From NCBI GenBank assembly GCA_043228905.1, contig JBHGNT010000020.1, positions 12,214,001 to 12,278,000 on the forward strand: 64,000 nt of DNA. The letters are read 5' to 3'. Positions 38,111-52,900 of the stretch are shown here, piece by piece. The DNA comes from Azolla caroliniana (Eukaryota; Polypodiophyta). The position numbers and the translations under genes are program-made. How positions within the stretch are numbered: the stretch's first letter is position 1; every line of letters begins with the position of its first letter. The notes under the pieces are model-generated. The model was not told the DNA's origin. It saw only the letters and a program-made list of their open reading frames with translations, and searched no databases.

Positions 38111-39292
38111 AGGCGATGGCATGCACCATGAAGCATTAAGAAAAATTGTGGCCTTACCTTAACCAACCAACCCTTTGGAATGCATGTGAGTGTAAATTAT
38201 TTGTACATGCTTGTGATCTCTTCCTACATGGTTTATTCTAATTAGTGGAAACCTTTGTGAGAGAAGACACGTGCCTAAGTCAATGTAAAGAGTTCATCAT
38301 AACTATAGCTGGTACTCAGTTTTGTTTTCACAATGCCCTCGAAATATCAATGTGATAGATATTGTATGCATAGTTTTAAGTAGACAGTTGAATGCTTCAC
38401 TAACAAGGGATAATGAAGCTCAAATTTGGGTTAGTAGCTATATGTTTGTAAATGGAAACACATGCACACGCACACACACATGATTCTCTCTTGGTCTCTA
38501 TCTTATATCTTAGGCACAGACTGTTTCATGATCCTTGACACATTTGAACTTGGAATAACCGTATTTGGAGTGCCGATGAAATCCCTCGGTGTCTTGCTGG
38601 CTCTGATTAGCACCAATAAAATAAGCCATAAAACATCCCTTTCATTCATATTGATCCCAGCAAACATTCCCAAATCAGAAAAAAAGGACCATCTCTTTAT
38701 AAACATTTTTGTGTCTCTCATTTATGTCATAGTTTCCCTTGAATGCAATCTCTTTCTCTATCTCTCTCTCTTTTTGCTTGGTATTTTGCACTATACCATC
38801 AAAGTCATGATAAAAGCCAGAGAACTTTCACTTCAATCCTCACCATGGGCTCCACCAGTGCACTAAATTATATTAGTTCCTGATAAAACATGATGGTATA
38901 TGTCATCACTATAATAGGCAAACAATACAAGCAAGATAAGACTCTTTGTGAAATTTCTATAAAAGGAAAGGGAATATGATAAGACTAATAAGAAGCATCC
39001 ATGGTAAAGACAAGATGGTGGAAACTTGTAAGCAGTAGGGGTTGTGTCTGATGAAAGAAAACCCCACCATTGACACGAAAATCTATCGGCGGGGGACAAA
39101 CTAGAACTCTATCCGAGCTCTAAGAATCTTCGTTGTATTCAAATGAATCCTAATGAGTACTCTTCTAGATACCAACCCCTTACCTTATGAGTCTCTAACC
39201 ATAGGTGCTCCAAATAAGAGGCTCCAAGGGCCTTTCAATGGTTCATATATGTATTGAGTTGAAAGACTCCACCACAACCTTTTGACCCGTGG
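38111..39292. other. 3' flank of DUF1635 gene
   Basis: AT-rich sequence. Nothing recognised beyond a short CA-type tract near 38460-38480. Confidence 0.5.
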
Positions 39293-39643
39293 AATAACCC
39301 TAACAATAGCCAACGGTTCAGTTTGAACCGAACCGAAGTGTGAAACTATGGCTTAACGGTTTAAACGGTTGGAAACTGGTTTAAACAATTTTAAGCTTAA
39401 TTCTCACATTTTAAGAAAAATCTTTAAATTTTGAATTTTGACCTAACTTGAAAATTAAAATCAAACCACTAAATCGTGAGTTTAATAATTTAATGGTTTA
39501 ACGGTTTGGATTTTTTGTAATGGTTTCCGTTTCAACGGTTTCATGGTTCGGTTTAAGTTTCAAATTTTTGTAACTGTTCACTTTTAAACCGGTTTGGTTT
39601 TGATACTTTCAAACCAAACCGAACCATTGTCGATCAATAACCC
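39293..39643. mobile_element. Second, diverged hAT-like MITE
   Basis: The element at about 39301-39635 starts TAACAATAGCCAACGGTTCA and ends AACCGAACCATTGTCGATC. An 8-bp direct repeat, AATAACCC, flanks it (39293-39300 and 39636-39643). The ends and the internal AACCGAACC/GGTTTAAACGG blocks match the family at 845-1347, but the copy is shorter (335 bp) and its right terminus is eroded by a few bases. Confidence 0.68.
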
Positions 39644-42600
39644 CAACACATTCTTCCTACTCCATGGGGAATGTGCCTAATGCAATTCTTCCATACATCA
39701 TATGAGGATCATTAAAAGCTAGGTTCCATATGTGAAGAGTATAATATTTCTTTACTTGCCCCTTGCTTTAGGCTTCATGACTATATCAACCTTGATTTTG
39801 AGTGGATGCTTCTAGTGTAGATTCACACTCATTGCTCCATGTCAATGTAACATCAAGTTGTGATCACTTTCAAATTAGGCTCTTGTCCATGGTTTACACT
39901 GAACGTCCCCTCATTCCCTTCCTAAAGAGTCTTCATAGGTGGGTGTGTGGTAGGATTGCTAAATTGTCTTCCCTTGGTCAAAGCTTTTGATGGTTCTTCT
40001 TTGCGAAAAACTTGCAAGAACATGTCATCAATCAAATTCAGTTGCGATTAGATCCTATGGTCAATTGGTAGCCTCGTAATCCAATCCCCATCTTGAACCA
40101 TCCTCTTTCGGTTCTCTCATTATTCCAAATTTGGACAACAGAAATGTCATGGCATCCTTATTCTTTTGCAATGGGGGATGTCATTACTTTTAAGTCGATG
40201 TTATCAAATCCCTTTCGCCATGACCTACCTTAGAAAAGGGATCTAGGGGTACCAAGGATGGATCAGTTTGGACTCATACTATATAAGAGTTATGATATTT
40301 TCTTTAAAATCAATTACAAAAAATTCCCCAACTACAGCCTCTTTCCTTTAGATTGATAATGCACTATTTTGGCATATTTGAGGTACCCAAAAGACCCAAG
40401 ATCAGATTGAAATATTGTTTAATGCCCTCTAGTGCACATTATACAGTCTCTTATTCTTTAGCTTAAGCTAGGAGCTCCTTGGGAGGATACCCTCCAAACA
40501 TTTAAATATGATCTCTCTCACAAATAATAGCTTTCATTAAGTAAAGATATCCCACAATGACTTAACTTACAATGGAATTTGGATCCACAGACAAGACTAA
40601 CTTACAACAAAGTTTGGGTTTGTCTAGCTTACTAGTAAAAAAGAACCATCCAACTATTCAGTCCCCACCCATGACCCAAGCTTTAAGAACCCAAAACATG
40701 AAGATGGTGGCATCAAAAGCTCGCAAACTCATCAAACATAGAAGCAAACAATTGCTACCATCCAATCCATCCAAATGTTGTTCAACATAGTTGAGTAAGA
40801 AAGGAGGCCCACATCCTGGGGTTGTAATGTAAAGGAGAGTATCGTGTCAACCTAGATAAACTAGCTCATACCCCATTTTATGGGGGTGAGCAATGGTTAT
40901 TTGCCACATAGAAATGTTCAAATGGATTGTGTGAGCCATTTCAGCATGGAGTGATTTACTTTATGTAACGGAAGAGCTTTTGACTGATTTTGCACAAAGA
41001 GGGACGATATGGAACCCAATAGACCAACTCTACTCTTTAGACCAAGTGGCAAAATAGACACTCTTAAGATTATATACATTGGGCCAAAATTTTCCAGCAT
41101 ATTTGCAAAGGAAAACATTATGAATTTGTTCATGTAATCAAAACCCCTTATAAAACTTCCTCATCTATAGCTAATACCAAACCTTCAATCATGTATGCAC
41201 AATAGTTATGGGGTTTGAAGATTTGATATTGGGTTTACGTACACCCATAGAGGTGGTTACAAATCCTCGCGGACAAATTTGAATACTCCATGATGATGCA
41301 CGACACTACGAAAGTAGAGAGACCCTCTAGATATGTCCTCCTTTATAGAGAGACCCATCGTACGAAACATGATTCATGAAGACATCGACATCAACATTGG
41401 CATAGGTACCGAGCTCAACAGAACATTAGAGGAAAGGGGAATAGAACAAAAACTCGCCACACAGCTCTAGGCCAAAGGACTAGCCCATTGTGAAAGAGAC
41501 CAAACCTCATGGTTAAAAGTTTTATAAAAGTCAATGACATGTGTAGCTCTTCTTTCCCCACAAGTTTTTCTCTCCTCCTATAACCTAATCTTGAGCTCTC
41601 TCCTCCCCCTTCCTTTTGTATATGTGATTACGGTTTACGCACTAATTAATGTTACCTTAGCCATTCCTTTTGTATGTGTTGGGAACTCTTATATTAATTG
41701 AGACGAGGTGGGCATTAATACATAATCATGCTTGTTACTTATAAGTTATACATATGTGTGTCTACTTTTACTTCTCTTCTTAGGACTTAATTAATCATTT
41801 AATTAAGAGTTAACATGAGGAAGTTAAGATTGCGCCAACTAGAGGCTCAAGATAGATTGACAACCACTCTTGCCTAGTTAGTGACGACGAGGGTATATGG
41901 TAGTCTGAATCATTTGGTTCGCGACCTTTACGTGGAGGTAGAACTCCATTCATCAATAGACATGATCTTGATGATGTGCAATGTGCACCGTATAATATTT
42001 CTTTGTTTCCTTGGTATAATATTGCCTCCTCTTGGTATGTTTCTTTGTTATTGGACATGTATTCCAACCCAATGTGGTTACCTGGAAAAGGACACCTATT
42101 TGTACGTTGGTCATATTGTTTGACAATGACCAAGAGGAAGAAATCACATGAAGGGAGGCATGTAACCTAGGAATTACCTAATGAGTTCATTGTTTGATTA
42201 ATGTTGAATAGGAATGCTTCACAACATTGATAAAGAGGAAGTGGGAACCCCATGTGCAAATTTGTGCAAATCCAAGTACGAATGCAACCTGTCCTTTGCA
42301 TAAATGAGTATATCGTGTATTTGTACATAGGTGTTGGAAGCCTTTGATGACATTGTTGGTGTTTACTCCCCAACGATTATTTTTGGCATATGGTGTTGTT
42401 TGTTTAGTTATACCACGAAGCTAACAAGTTTAGAAATCCAAAAATAGATTACATCTTCATGCCACCCTTTGGCCATTGGCATTCATTTGTGAATCCTCCA
42501 TGTGGCTTTAGTCCCCTCTTCTACACCTTCAGTTATGACCCTGGGTGTAGTGATTGATCCACATAGTTGTCATGGTTTGCCTTTGCGAGGTTATTTGTTT

Positions 42601-43995
42601 GGATGACACAGAGTAGGAAAATGGTTGTAGACAAGGTTATTTCTATATCAAGCATGTGTTGTTTTGCCTCCATCACTAGTAATTCCATGCTAAAGATCAT
42701 GCAGAGCTTATTGCCGAGGATGGTTTGGCTCCTTGGCATGAAAGCACCTCTTCAATTTTGTTGTCAAGCATTTAGATTTGTTGGCAATTGTACAACACTG
42801 TAATAACTATGACTACAATTTAGAAAAGTGGTAGAGAGAAGTCCCATGTTTTAGAGCACTAACAATAAATTCACATGCAATATGAATCATTGTTAATTGT
42901 ACGAGAGGTACGGGGATGGATAAGTGTGAAAAGTCTTGTTGTAAGTGTATGTGCAAGTGTGCACAAGAGTGAGTGAGTATGTTTGTTGTATGTGTATGAA
43001 CACATGCAAATCTGTGTGCATGTGTGTAGATATGAAAGAGTGGGCAAGATGTGTGTGGATGGCTAAAGGGGTATGTACCCCTATGTGTCTTATGGATGTG
43101 TAACCCTGATTGTAACTATATAAGCCCATATGGGGCATAAATGAAAAACAACAAGAAGTTTTCCTCTCTAATTTCTGTTTTAATTTCTCTCTCTCTCTCT
43201 CTCCCCTAGGTCTCATTGATCATATTTGACCTCCGAGGACGATAATCTAGCTATCTCCCTTACGCTCAACCCCTTGGGAGAATGGCTCCAACCCCCACCC
43301 ATCAACAATCATTTTTGGTCTTGGACGTAGACACATTTGTGTATCTCGTGCTCAATAAAGTTGAAAGTTCCAAGGGATTGAAAATTTTAGTAAAAAAATC
43401 ATTTTGCATTCATCATCCCTAACCATGTTTTGTGCATGGCATGTTTTCAAGGAAAATGTAGATTATCAAACCACATTACTTTAAAATATGGTGCGATGTA
43501 TTCAAGTTTTTCATTGCAAGCATATGGTATAAGTTCCACCATGTACTCCCATTCATAAATCTGTAGGAGATAAAATGAAAATGCTGGTGTAGACTCTCTA
43601 TCAACTGAGAATTTTCCTACCAAGAAGAGCACTTACGAATGTAAAGATAATAGTAAAACAAAGCTCAAAAAAATGGCTCTGTATATTTTGTATTAAGAGT
43701 GTACATTGCAAAATAAAGCATTTTAAGCCTTATGTTAAGAAATGTGTCCCAGACCTTACAATACGTATACATGGCATAAAGCATTTCGATGGCGGTCTAT
43801 TGCATAAAAGACGTCGCTCATCACCAGTGACAAATAAATATACAGTGAGCGGCCTCTTACCACCTAGTTCATTCTTATACTAGTTGATAGTATTCCTTTA
43901 CAGTCATTCAAAGATCCTTTAATGCAGAGACCAGGTTGAAGTTCAATATACATCTCACCCCCTCCATAACAATCTTGTTTAGATCCCTTACAGCT
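39644..43995. other. Intergenic, nothing recognised
   Basis: AT-rich sequence with several short open frames lacking recognisable domains. A CT microsatellite at 43186-43204 is followed at about 43225 by a block shared with the repeats at 55.2, 56.5 and 57.3 kb. No gene called. Confidence 0.45.
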
Positions 43996-46900
43996 CTAAT
44001 AATCTTCACTATAACCTTTAGATCCTCCTGTCCATGAGCTCTGCCCATTATCATCTGTCTGAGCATGAGCACCATGATTACTTCTTTTCCTTCTCAAACC
44101 TTTCCAATTCATCGGGTGTTCATCAAATGAATTCTGTGAGTTGTAGTGACTAGGCATCACCACTGCTGGTGATTCTTCAGCAGTAGTAACTAGCTTCTTC
44201 GGGTTCTTCAACTTCAAAACCTGCAGCTTTTTGGTTCCCCTGAACTGCTCTACATCAGTAGAAGGTTCCTCGACTAAATCAAAGTTGTTCTGCCCTCCCA
44301 TAGCTTTTCTTTTCGATACTGATTGCTCTTCAAAATTACTAGATTCATCTTCATCATATGATACACTTCCTTCCACCGGTGAACAATATTTTTCCTCTTG
44401 ACACTCTTGATTAAGAACGGGTTCAGGTGATGTAAGGTATTGTGATTCTGAGTCCTTTTTCGCCCTTTTGGGGGGTAGTGCCTCATCAGCATCCTCTCCT
44501 TGAAGAGCTTTGAACCACTGTGCTTCCGTCAATGAATCAGCATACGTGATATCTTTCCTTTTGCGCTTTGTCAAGATTTCACCTGGCTCAACATCCTGTG
44601 ACTGATTTTCATTCTTTGAGAAACTGAACACCCATTCAGGAACCTCATGTTCCTCCATCAGCCTCGACTTGTAACCCTCTTTCTTCCGTCTTTCCTCATC
44701 CATCTCTTCAAAGAACCGAAACTCATCCTCACCTCGGGCTGCGAGACGATTGATCTCTCTCTCACTTGGAATATCAGTACCTAAAGACTGTGCGCCCCTT
44801 CGCATAATATATTCAAGCAATTCACGCCTTTCTTGTGCTAAAATAGGAAATATGCATATCAATACATTTGAAATGAGGGTCAACTCAAAACAGGCAATCA
44901 AAACATTAAGGCAAAAAGTTGAAAATATTCAATGAGTTACCTGTGGAGGTTGTATTGAAAAGCCCTGCTTGAATTACTTTTGCATCAATCCCCATCTTTG
45001 ACTTCGCACGATCGAGAATATCCTCCTCAATCGTTCCAACACATGCTAAGACAAACACGCGAACTTCTTTCTTTTGTCCTATTCTATGTGCTCTATCCTC
45101 TGCTTGCTGATCCATCTGAGGATTCCAATCACTATCAAACATAATAACAGTATCGGCTGTCTGTAAGTTCAAACCAAGCCCACCAGCACGAGTACTCAGA
45201 AGGAAAAGAAAATACGGAGAATCAGGAGCATTAAACTTCCTAAGAAGTGAGCCACGATCCTCTGTCTTTGTTGTTCCATCTAATCTTAAATATTTGAGAC
45301 CCTGGAAATTCAAATATATCTCTAATATGTCCAAAACCCGTGTCATTTGGGAGAAAAGTAGCACTCTATGGCCTGTCCTCTCTAGCTTTGGTAAAAGACG
45401 ATCTAATAGCTCAAACTTCCCTGAAGCCCGAAGAATCTCATCTTTCTTGTACACATTGTATCTGCCACCCTCTAAGAAAAGATAAGGATGATTGCAACAT
45501 TTCCGTAGCTGCATTGCAGTGTTCTGCAGACCCTTAGATTTTCCAGCACCTGTACACAAACCAAATGTTCGCACACTTTCTAACATTGGAAAAATCATGA
45601 AGGCACAATTTACATTAATATGATATTCAAATATTTCATCTTACTGCTAAGGTCAGAATTAAAACAGACGAGATTTAAAATATGTCGGTAACAAACATAC
45701 CGGAGTCGAGTCCAACACGGCCAGATTCTGTTATCTGTTGATAGTAGATACGCTGCCACGCAGACATATCACACTTCAGAATGACTTGAGCTTTGCTTGG
45801 TAAAAACTTCTCAACCTCTGCCTTCTTCCTCCTCAAAAGGAAAGGTCTTATAACCTGAAATTTATATACGCAACAAGTTTACTTAGTCCAAGAAAAATAC
45901 TTCACAATTAATTAGGTCAACAAACCATAAAATGTTGCCTCAAAATATTGACATGTCTATTTACCTGATGAAGTCGACGAATGATAAGAAGTTGTTCCTC
46001 CTCTGTTAGAGACACTTCTGAAGGATCTGCAAATGGAGCATTGAACCAGTCTTCGAAGTTATCAGAAGAATTGAAAATAGCAGGCAACAGGAAGTTCAAT
46101 AAAGACCAAAGCTCCTGTAAGCTATTCTGTATTGGCGTTCCTGTTAAAAGAAGCCTTCGCCGAATACGATATCTGGAAAAATAAATCCAGTATTTGTAAA
46201 TTAAGATCCAAATTTACCAAGAATCCATTGAACTTGAGGTTGCCATTACCGTTTGTTTTTATTTATAACTTCCTAACTGCACAAGATTATTTATGTGTGT
46301 AAGAGTGTGTTTGATGACTGACCCTACTGAAATTTGAAAGTTCACAACGATAAGTTATAGTATATCCATACACCTGTAAACCAATTATAGGCATTTGTAT
46401 AACATGCCTCACCTTGAGCCCAGTAAATCTAAACTATAGAACATGCCACAAATCAAAAACTTCATTTGCTCCAATTTACACTACATTCTTGAGGTTCAAT
46501 GAACAAACTGAGATGCCTTGCATAATCACAGAATCCAGGGAAGAAAGAAATTATTCAAATTTGCAATTACTTTAAATCTGAAAGTTCGATAATCAGATCA
46601 TGCATATGCTATAACAACACAAAAAAGAAGTAAAGATAGGATCATACTCGTTCACCAATGTTTGTGATAGTCTACAATCTCGATTCTTCAACCGGTGTCC
46701 CTCATCAATAATCATGTAGTGCCAATTTATTTTCTTCAAAAACGATTTGTCCCTCATAATCAAATCATAATGTGTTATTAAAACGTTGAATTTGCTCTCT
46801 CCTTTGTATACAAGCCTTATGTCCTTGCGATCCGTTCGGTTTCCATCATATAGTAGTGCCACAATGCTGAATAAAGATTCTTATGTTAGAACTCAAAGCA

Positions 46901-49900
46901 GGCACTTTAACTAAAAGACATGGACTACCAAGATATGTGATTGTTCCTGAATTCGCCCTATGCAGTTTGCATGTAGGTATATAGCAAGATTCATCACCTT
47001 GGAGCCCAGGTTGAAAACTCATAAGCCCAATTTGGTAGAACTGCTTTTGGTGCTACAATAAGATGAGGACCAGAAAGCCCTTTGTTTTCCATGAGATAAG
47101 CCAGTAGCGCTATGGTTTGAATGGTCTTTCCAAGTCCCATCTCATCAGCCAGAATGCCATTCAAGTTATTGTTGTAAAGAGATAACATCCATTGAAGACC
47201 TTCAAGTTGATATGGCCGCAACTCTCCACCTGTTAGCATTGTTGGTTGTTTAGTCACCTGAACCAGATGTCAACACCTCTAATTAGTTAAAACCACATGT
47301 CTTGTCTTCTCCCATAGATGATGTATTAAAAAATACCAAGGTACACCATGGTTAGTTAAACCATCTATGATTGTATGTTAAGCCAGAAAACAATTAAATT
47401 AACTTTAACTCCCAATGTTAAAAGACTGACATAATCTGCATGTATCAGAACAAAAATAAAATCTTTACAGTGAGAATCCTTCACCTTTTCCTCTATTGAG
47501 TGAACCAATAAGTTATACTGCCGCTGTCCCTGAAGAAGATCCCTCTTCTTCACAGATCCTTCTCCATCATGATCAGATAAAGATAGTGATTCATCCATGT
47601 TCTCATGGATAAGGTTTTTAGGAGAAGGCTCCTCAATTTCTTCTTCTGCACTCAGCCTTTGTCTCGGAGAAGAGACCTCAGACAAGCCTTTGCCAATTTC
47701 TTTGGATTTGTCCTTTGACTTCTCTTTCTTTACAACATCAGCCCGATCGGCATCCTTTTGCTGCTGAACCATGGCACCCAAACTTTGTAAGAGCTCATCA
47801 GTTTTCTGAAGAAGAGTTGTGAGCCTCTCATTCTTACTTTCCTCAACCATCCTCATGTAAGCCTCTTGATCATCTGCCCTCAGAGCTTGGAATCTTAATC
47901 TTTCAGCACGTGTTACACGCTGTCTTTGCTTTCCGTGCCATGCCTGCATATTGTTACAGTTTAGTTAGATTGTATAATACAAGGTTATGATAAAAAATTA
48001 TGCTCTAATGAAATAATAAATACAAACCTGAACATTATCATTCCTCTGTTTTCTCTTTTTAAATACTGACTGCCCTTGCAGCTGAACCTCACGAACTAAA
48101 TTGAGCAACTCATTAAAAAACTTTCTCTTTCTCATAGCAACTCTTGCCTGCTCCTCCTCCTCTACACGCCTTTGTCTCTGCAATTAGAAAATATATTATG
48201 GACCATCCAGATGACCTTTTCTTTTCTTTTCAGATAAGTGTTTTACCTCTGCTTCCCTCTTACGACGAAGTCTCTCGTCAGCTTCTCCAGGAGATAAGCC
48301 CGAGATAAATCCATCGCCATGTAAAGATCCAAAAAATGATGCTGATGTTCGAACAAGACGCATTAGACTCCAGTCAAAAATGTGTTTATCCACAGTAGAG
48401 CAAGCCTCTTGTAGGTGTTTTTCTGCCAAAATGTCAGAGCGCACCTTCTTCTGTAAAGCAGCTAGCTGTCAACAAAACAAAGTAAATAACATTTGATTCA
48501 GAAAAATTTTCCATTTACCACAGTAGTATTCAATGGTAGAAGTTGGATATGATTAGTTACTATCTAACATATGCATCTCGTGTTGCACACTTAATTTAGC
48601 AAAAAAACTTTATTAATTTCCTCTGTAAAATTAAGAAATGAATCCTCAGCAGCTTGTTTTCCACAAGCAAAGGAATTGTGGCTTGCTAATTTTGAGGTCG
48701 TATTTTGGGTTGGCCTTGAAAGATTTTGTTTATAAAATCTGCTAGCCAATAGTTGTTCTTCATATTGGTTGAATAATGTATTGCCTAGCTATTAACCTGC
48801 TGCCTTCGTTAATTAATTCTACGCGCCTAGAGCATCAAAATTATGGATCCACGTATGCCATTAAAAAATAGCCACACTTACAAAGGCCCTTTCAAACTAT
48901 AACCTTTTTGAGAGCTTCTAGGACATATCTGGATCACTTGGTCAGCGTGAACTACCTTAAATCAATTCTCATAAATAATACGCTTTTCCCCCTTAAAACA
49001 GTTCATCGGAGGACTCCAAAAACCAAAAGGGTATTTCCTCCCTCTCATGTCACTCCTACTCCAAGTTCACTATTGCACACAAGTTGTATCAAAACGAAAT
49101 TATTGGCCTCCAGCTACTATAACTGGTATTACAGGAAGGTTATATCTCTCGAGAAAAATCAATGCAAACAAAAGAATGTTGCTGTTGATTCAGTTCTCCA
49201 AGCACTTCAATCGTCTTGGAGAAGTTCATCATGAGAACAAGTTCAAAGCAATGCCAAACAGGAGAAACCCAATAGATAACATTGTTTGTAGATATCCCAT
49301 TGCAAGAAAACTTCATTGCAGCAGTATATACAGATCCAGTTCAAATTGTTCCATGTGATCTCCACAGTACCTAGAAGCCTCTCAAATAGCTACTTTCAAA
49401 AATGACAATTTTTTTAATTTCTGTAATTAAATCCCAGAAATAAATTGACTTTATTTTTGGAGTTTATTTTTGGGTAAAAATGGCCAAAATTACAAGCGAT
49501 CTAAAATCATTGTATGAGATCAGTAAATCACTGCACAAGCTTTGATTTGAGGAAGGTTAGGATGTGTGGTATTTCTCAAGGAATGTGATCATGCATTCGG
49601 AAGTCAGAAGCCAACCACTTTGATGACATTGACGGTCTAACTTGAATAAAAAAGCCATTACAACATTAAAATGTTTGTGACTGATGAAACCCTTGTGAAT
49701 CTCCTCATTACACAAAAAGAGATGACAATGGCAGCCCCATCATGCCATGTGTTGATGATATGCTTATTGGTGGCAAAAAGAGAAGTACTCTTAATGCACT
49801 TAAAGACCAGCAATATCCAGCCTTTGCCATGAAAGATTTAGGCCAAGCTGAACATAGCTTGGATATGAGGACAAAGAGGAAACGGCAGCAGCAGCTGTTT

Positions 49901-52900
49901 TATATATACAAAGTGCTTGATAGGTTCAACATAAATAATGCAAAGACAATAAGGGTACCTTTCCAGCCACATGCTAAATTGAGAAAAAAAGACAGCCCAA
50001 AAGAAAATGCCCCGGCCAATTCTAAAAATGCTGTACCATAGGCTTCAGCTTGTGGTTCTTTGATGTGTTCCATAGTTGCTACAAACCCAGACATTCCACA
50101 AGCAATGGGAGTCAACAAGTTCGTGGCTAATCCTGGCAAGGTATATTGGAAGCCATCAAGTCAATTGTGCGATGTTTGAAAAGAAAAAGAAGTAAATGGC
50201 TATGTTATGGAAAGTGTCACCGGAATTACCAGGATTATGTAATTTTTTATATGGGAGGTAATGTTGATACACACAAATCCACTAGCTGATAAGCATTTAC
50301 AGTTGCCAGTAGTGCAACTTCATGGTGTTCCACATTGCAAAAGGTGGCTGTGTTATCTATTAGTAAGGCTGAATATATTTTAGCCATTTTAAAGGTAGAG
50401 CTAATGATTAGCAGAATAATCATATCGTTAAGGAAATGACTGGATTAATTAAGTGCCTCTCAAAGGCACAATGTCGACATTGTCTTCAGCTAGTGAAAGT
50501 AACAATGTGCCTCTTAGCCCCTTAAGTGGGTGTTCATTGGGTATAAAGGCCCAAGAATTCTCCATTTGTACATTTATGAAACCCCCTTTCACACTATAGG
50601 TTTCTTGAGAGCTTTTAGAACATTTGGGTCTCTTGGCCAATGAGAACTAGTTCAAGTGCCCAAAAGTCACATTCTAATAAAAGAATATACTTTTGCCCAT
50701 AAAAACAAATGATTACAAGCCTCCAAAAAGATATTGCATCTCCTCCCTCTCCTTCTGTGTTTTTCTGCACCTCAGCCATTTTCTGTCTCATTGCTCTTAC
50801 TCCAAGTCCACCATTACACATAGATGGTACCGAAACAAACCTCTTGGCCTCCTTTCAAACCTTCCTCAAACGAGCTGTCTCGCTTGAGTATCACATAGAT
50901 ACATGTACTCAAAGTCTTGCACGCCTATAAGTCTCTAGGAATCCAGAGATGCTTGACTTTTGTAGTTTAGGTTCCAATAGATACTTATATTTGGATTTGT
51001 TGTTTTTAATAATACCCAGAAAATTAGGACTTCCGACTGTCTAAAACATCTGAAGTCTTATGTCCTCTATGATTCATACTTGAATGGACCCATGCACTGC
51101 TCTTAATATGACTTCTCATGAATACTGTTCTAAGCAGCTTATGGCTTAATCCAAGCTATTCCTCTATATAATTTATCGTATGTATTCATTGCTCAAGCCT
51201 TCTTTTCTATTTCATTTCAGAAAAGCACCGCAACCTCTTGTTTTTTGCAAGTTACAAAGCATTGTCTCGCCTCCTACCATTTTAGGCTCTAAAAACCCAT
51301 GGTAGAATTGAATATCCTTGGCTACACTACAGTTGGCATGTATATGCAACCATTACTCATATGCTGCAGTAATAATCCAGATTACTATAAAGTTACTAAA
51401 TATTCAAGTAGGCCTGGACAACTTGTTTTAATTATATTTTCAGTTTCGAGTACCGTTCAATATAGAAAACTAAAGTTAGTTTTTTCGACTTGTGTCTTTA
51501 CCATGATCCATGTGTGATCTTTTAACTCTGAATGATAAAGGCCATGGAATTTGAACATGGAGCCACCCTGGACATAGGAGGCATGAGCTGATATGTCAAC
51601 AGCCTGTTCATAAACTTGCTAAACCTCAGGTTATTGCATGTGGATGCATCTCATTATAACTGAAGTACTCGGAAAGATAATCCTATAGGGATAATATACT
51701 ACCGCATTCTTCAATCCATTGTCATCGTCAGATTTCAGTAAAATATTCATCAAACTGTGTTTCCAGTTTCCAACAGATTTTAATGACTTCAGGAATGCAC
51801 CAGAGCATTCCAAATAGGGAAGAACTGTTCCTTTTGTTACGAGATATAAATCGCTATTTCTATAGTAAATGTAAACAATAATGTTTCTACATCAAATCGA
51901 TTATGGAAAAGTATATGATTTTCAGGCATTTTTACTTTTCCATTGCACTCGGATAAAATGACATATGATACGTTATATTTGAAGGCGTGGAGTATTACCT
52001 TAAGGCCTTGGAGCTCCAATAAACATTTCATCCGCACTTCATCCCCAAGAGATGATGGTGTTTCTAAAATGAACATTAGAAAAACTTCAGATTGAAAAAA
52101 AGATAATATGCATTTCTACAATACACGTGCCACATTCCACAAACATCAAAATACCATCCTTGTGTTTTATTTGTTGATTTACCTTCAAGATCCTGCAGTC
52201 GACTTGAGAGTTTCTTTGCCACTCTATCATTCAGCTCTTGTTTCAATAATGAGCTTGAAGAAAGCTTGGCCCGCTCATCTCTTAGAACTTCTTCAAATGT
52301 TACAGAGAGATCTGTAGTCCAGCAGGACTCGTTGATACCCTGTAAATATAGTATGTACCATGATAAGTAGATGGAGGACAATTATGGTTAACATCTCTAT
52401 GAAAATGAATAGAAATGTGGTTATACCTTGTGCGGCAACACTACATTTTCGATGGGACCATCTTTGGTATGGCATTCAGGGGCATGCAAAACTGTAGCAG
52501 TGGTATCCATCAGTTGCTCATTGTCAAATGCCATTCCTAAAAACCAACAATCTAATTGTAAGATCCAGGGGGTATTTTCTTAAGCTGCAACTTTCAAGTA
52601 ATCAGAATTTGATGTGTTATTTACTTAGTGTGCACAAATTCCATTATTTCTAATTTTAAGCATGACATTCAAATTTCAGAATGGTCTTCTACGAGCTGGT
52701 TTCATATAGTTTCGCTTTCTATAACTGTTTTCCAGCAATGATTTGGTTCAATAGAGAGACACAAATTTTTCACAAGATATTGTTCTCTAAGTTCCAACTT
52801 TCAAGTTTATCTTTAATCTGTACCTTTCATTCAGAAAAGAGAGGCCCTAATAATTGCAAAAACTGTTTTGAAGAGAGCAAGAAATGCAAAATCTAAAAAC

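Noticed and set aside
49742-50041. Stand-alone 99-codon gene
   Set aside because: The translation is a degraded copia reverse transcriptase fragment inside an intron of the SNF2 gene.
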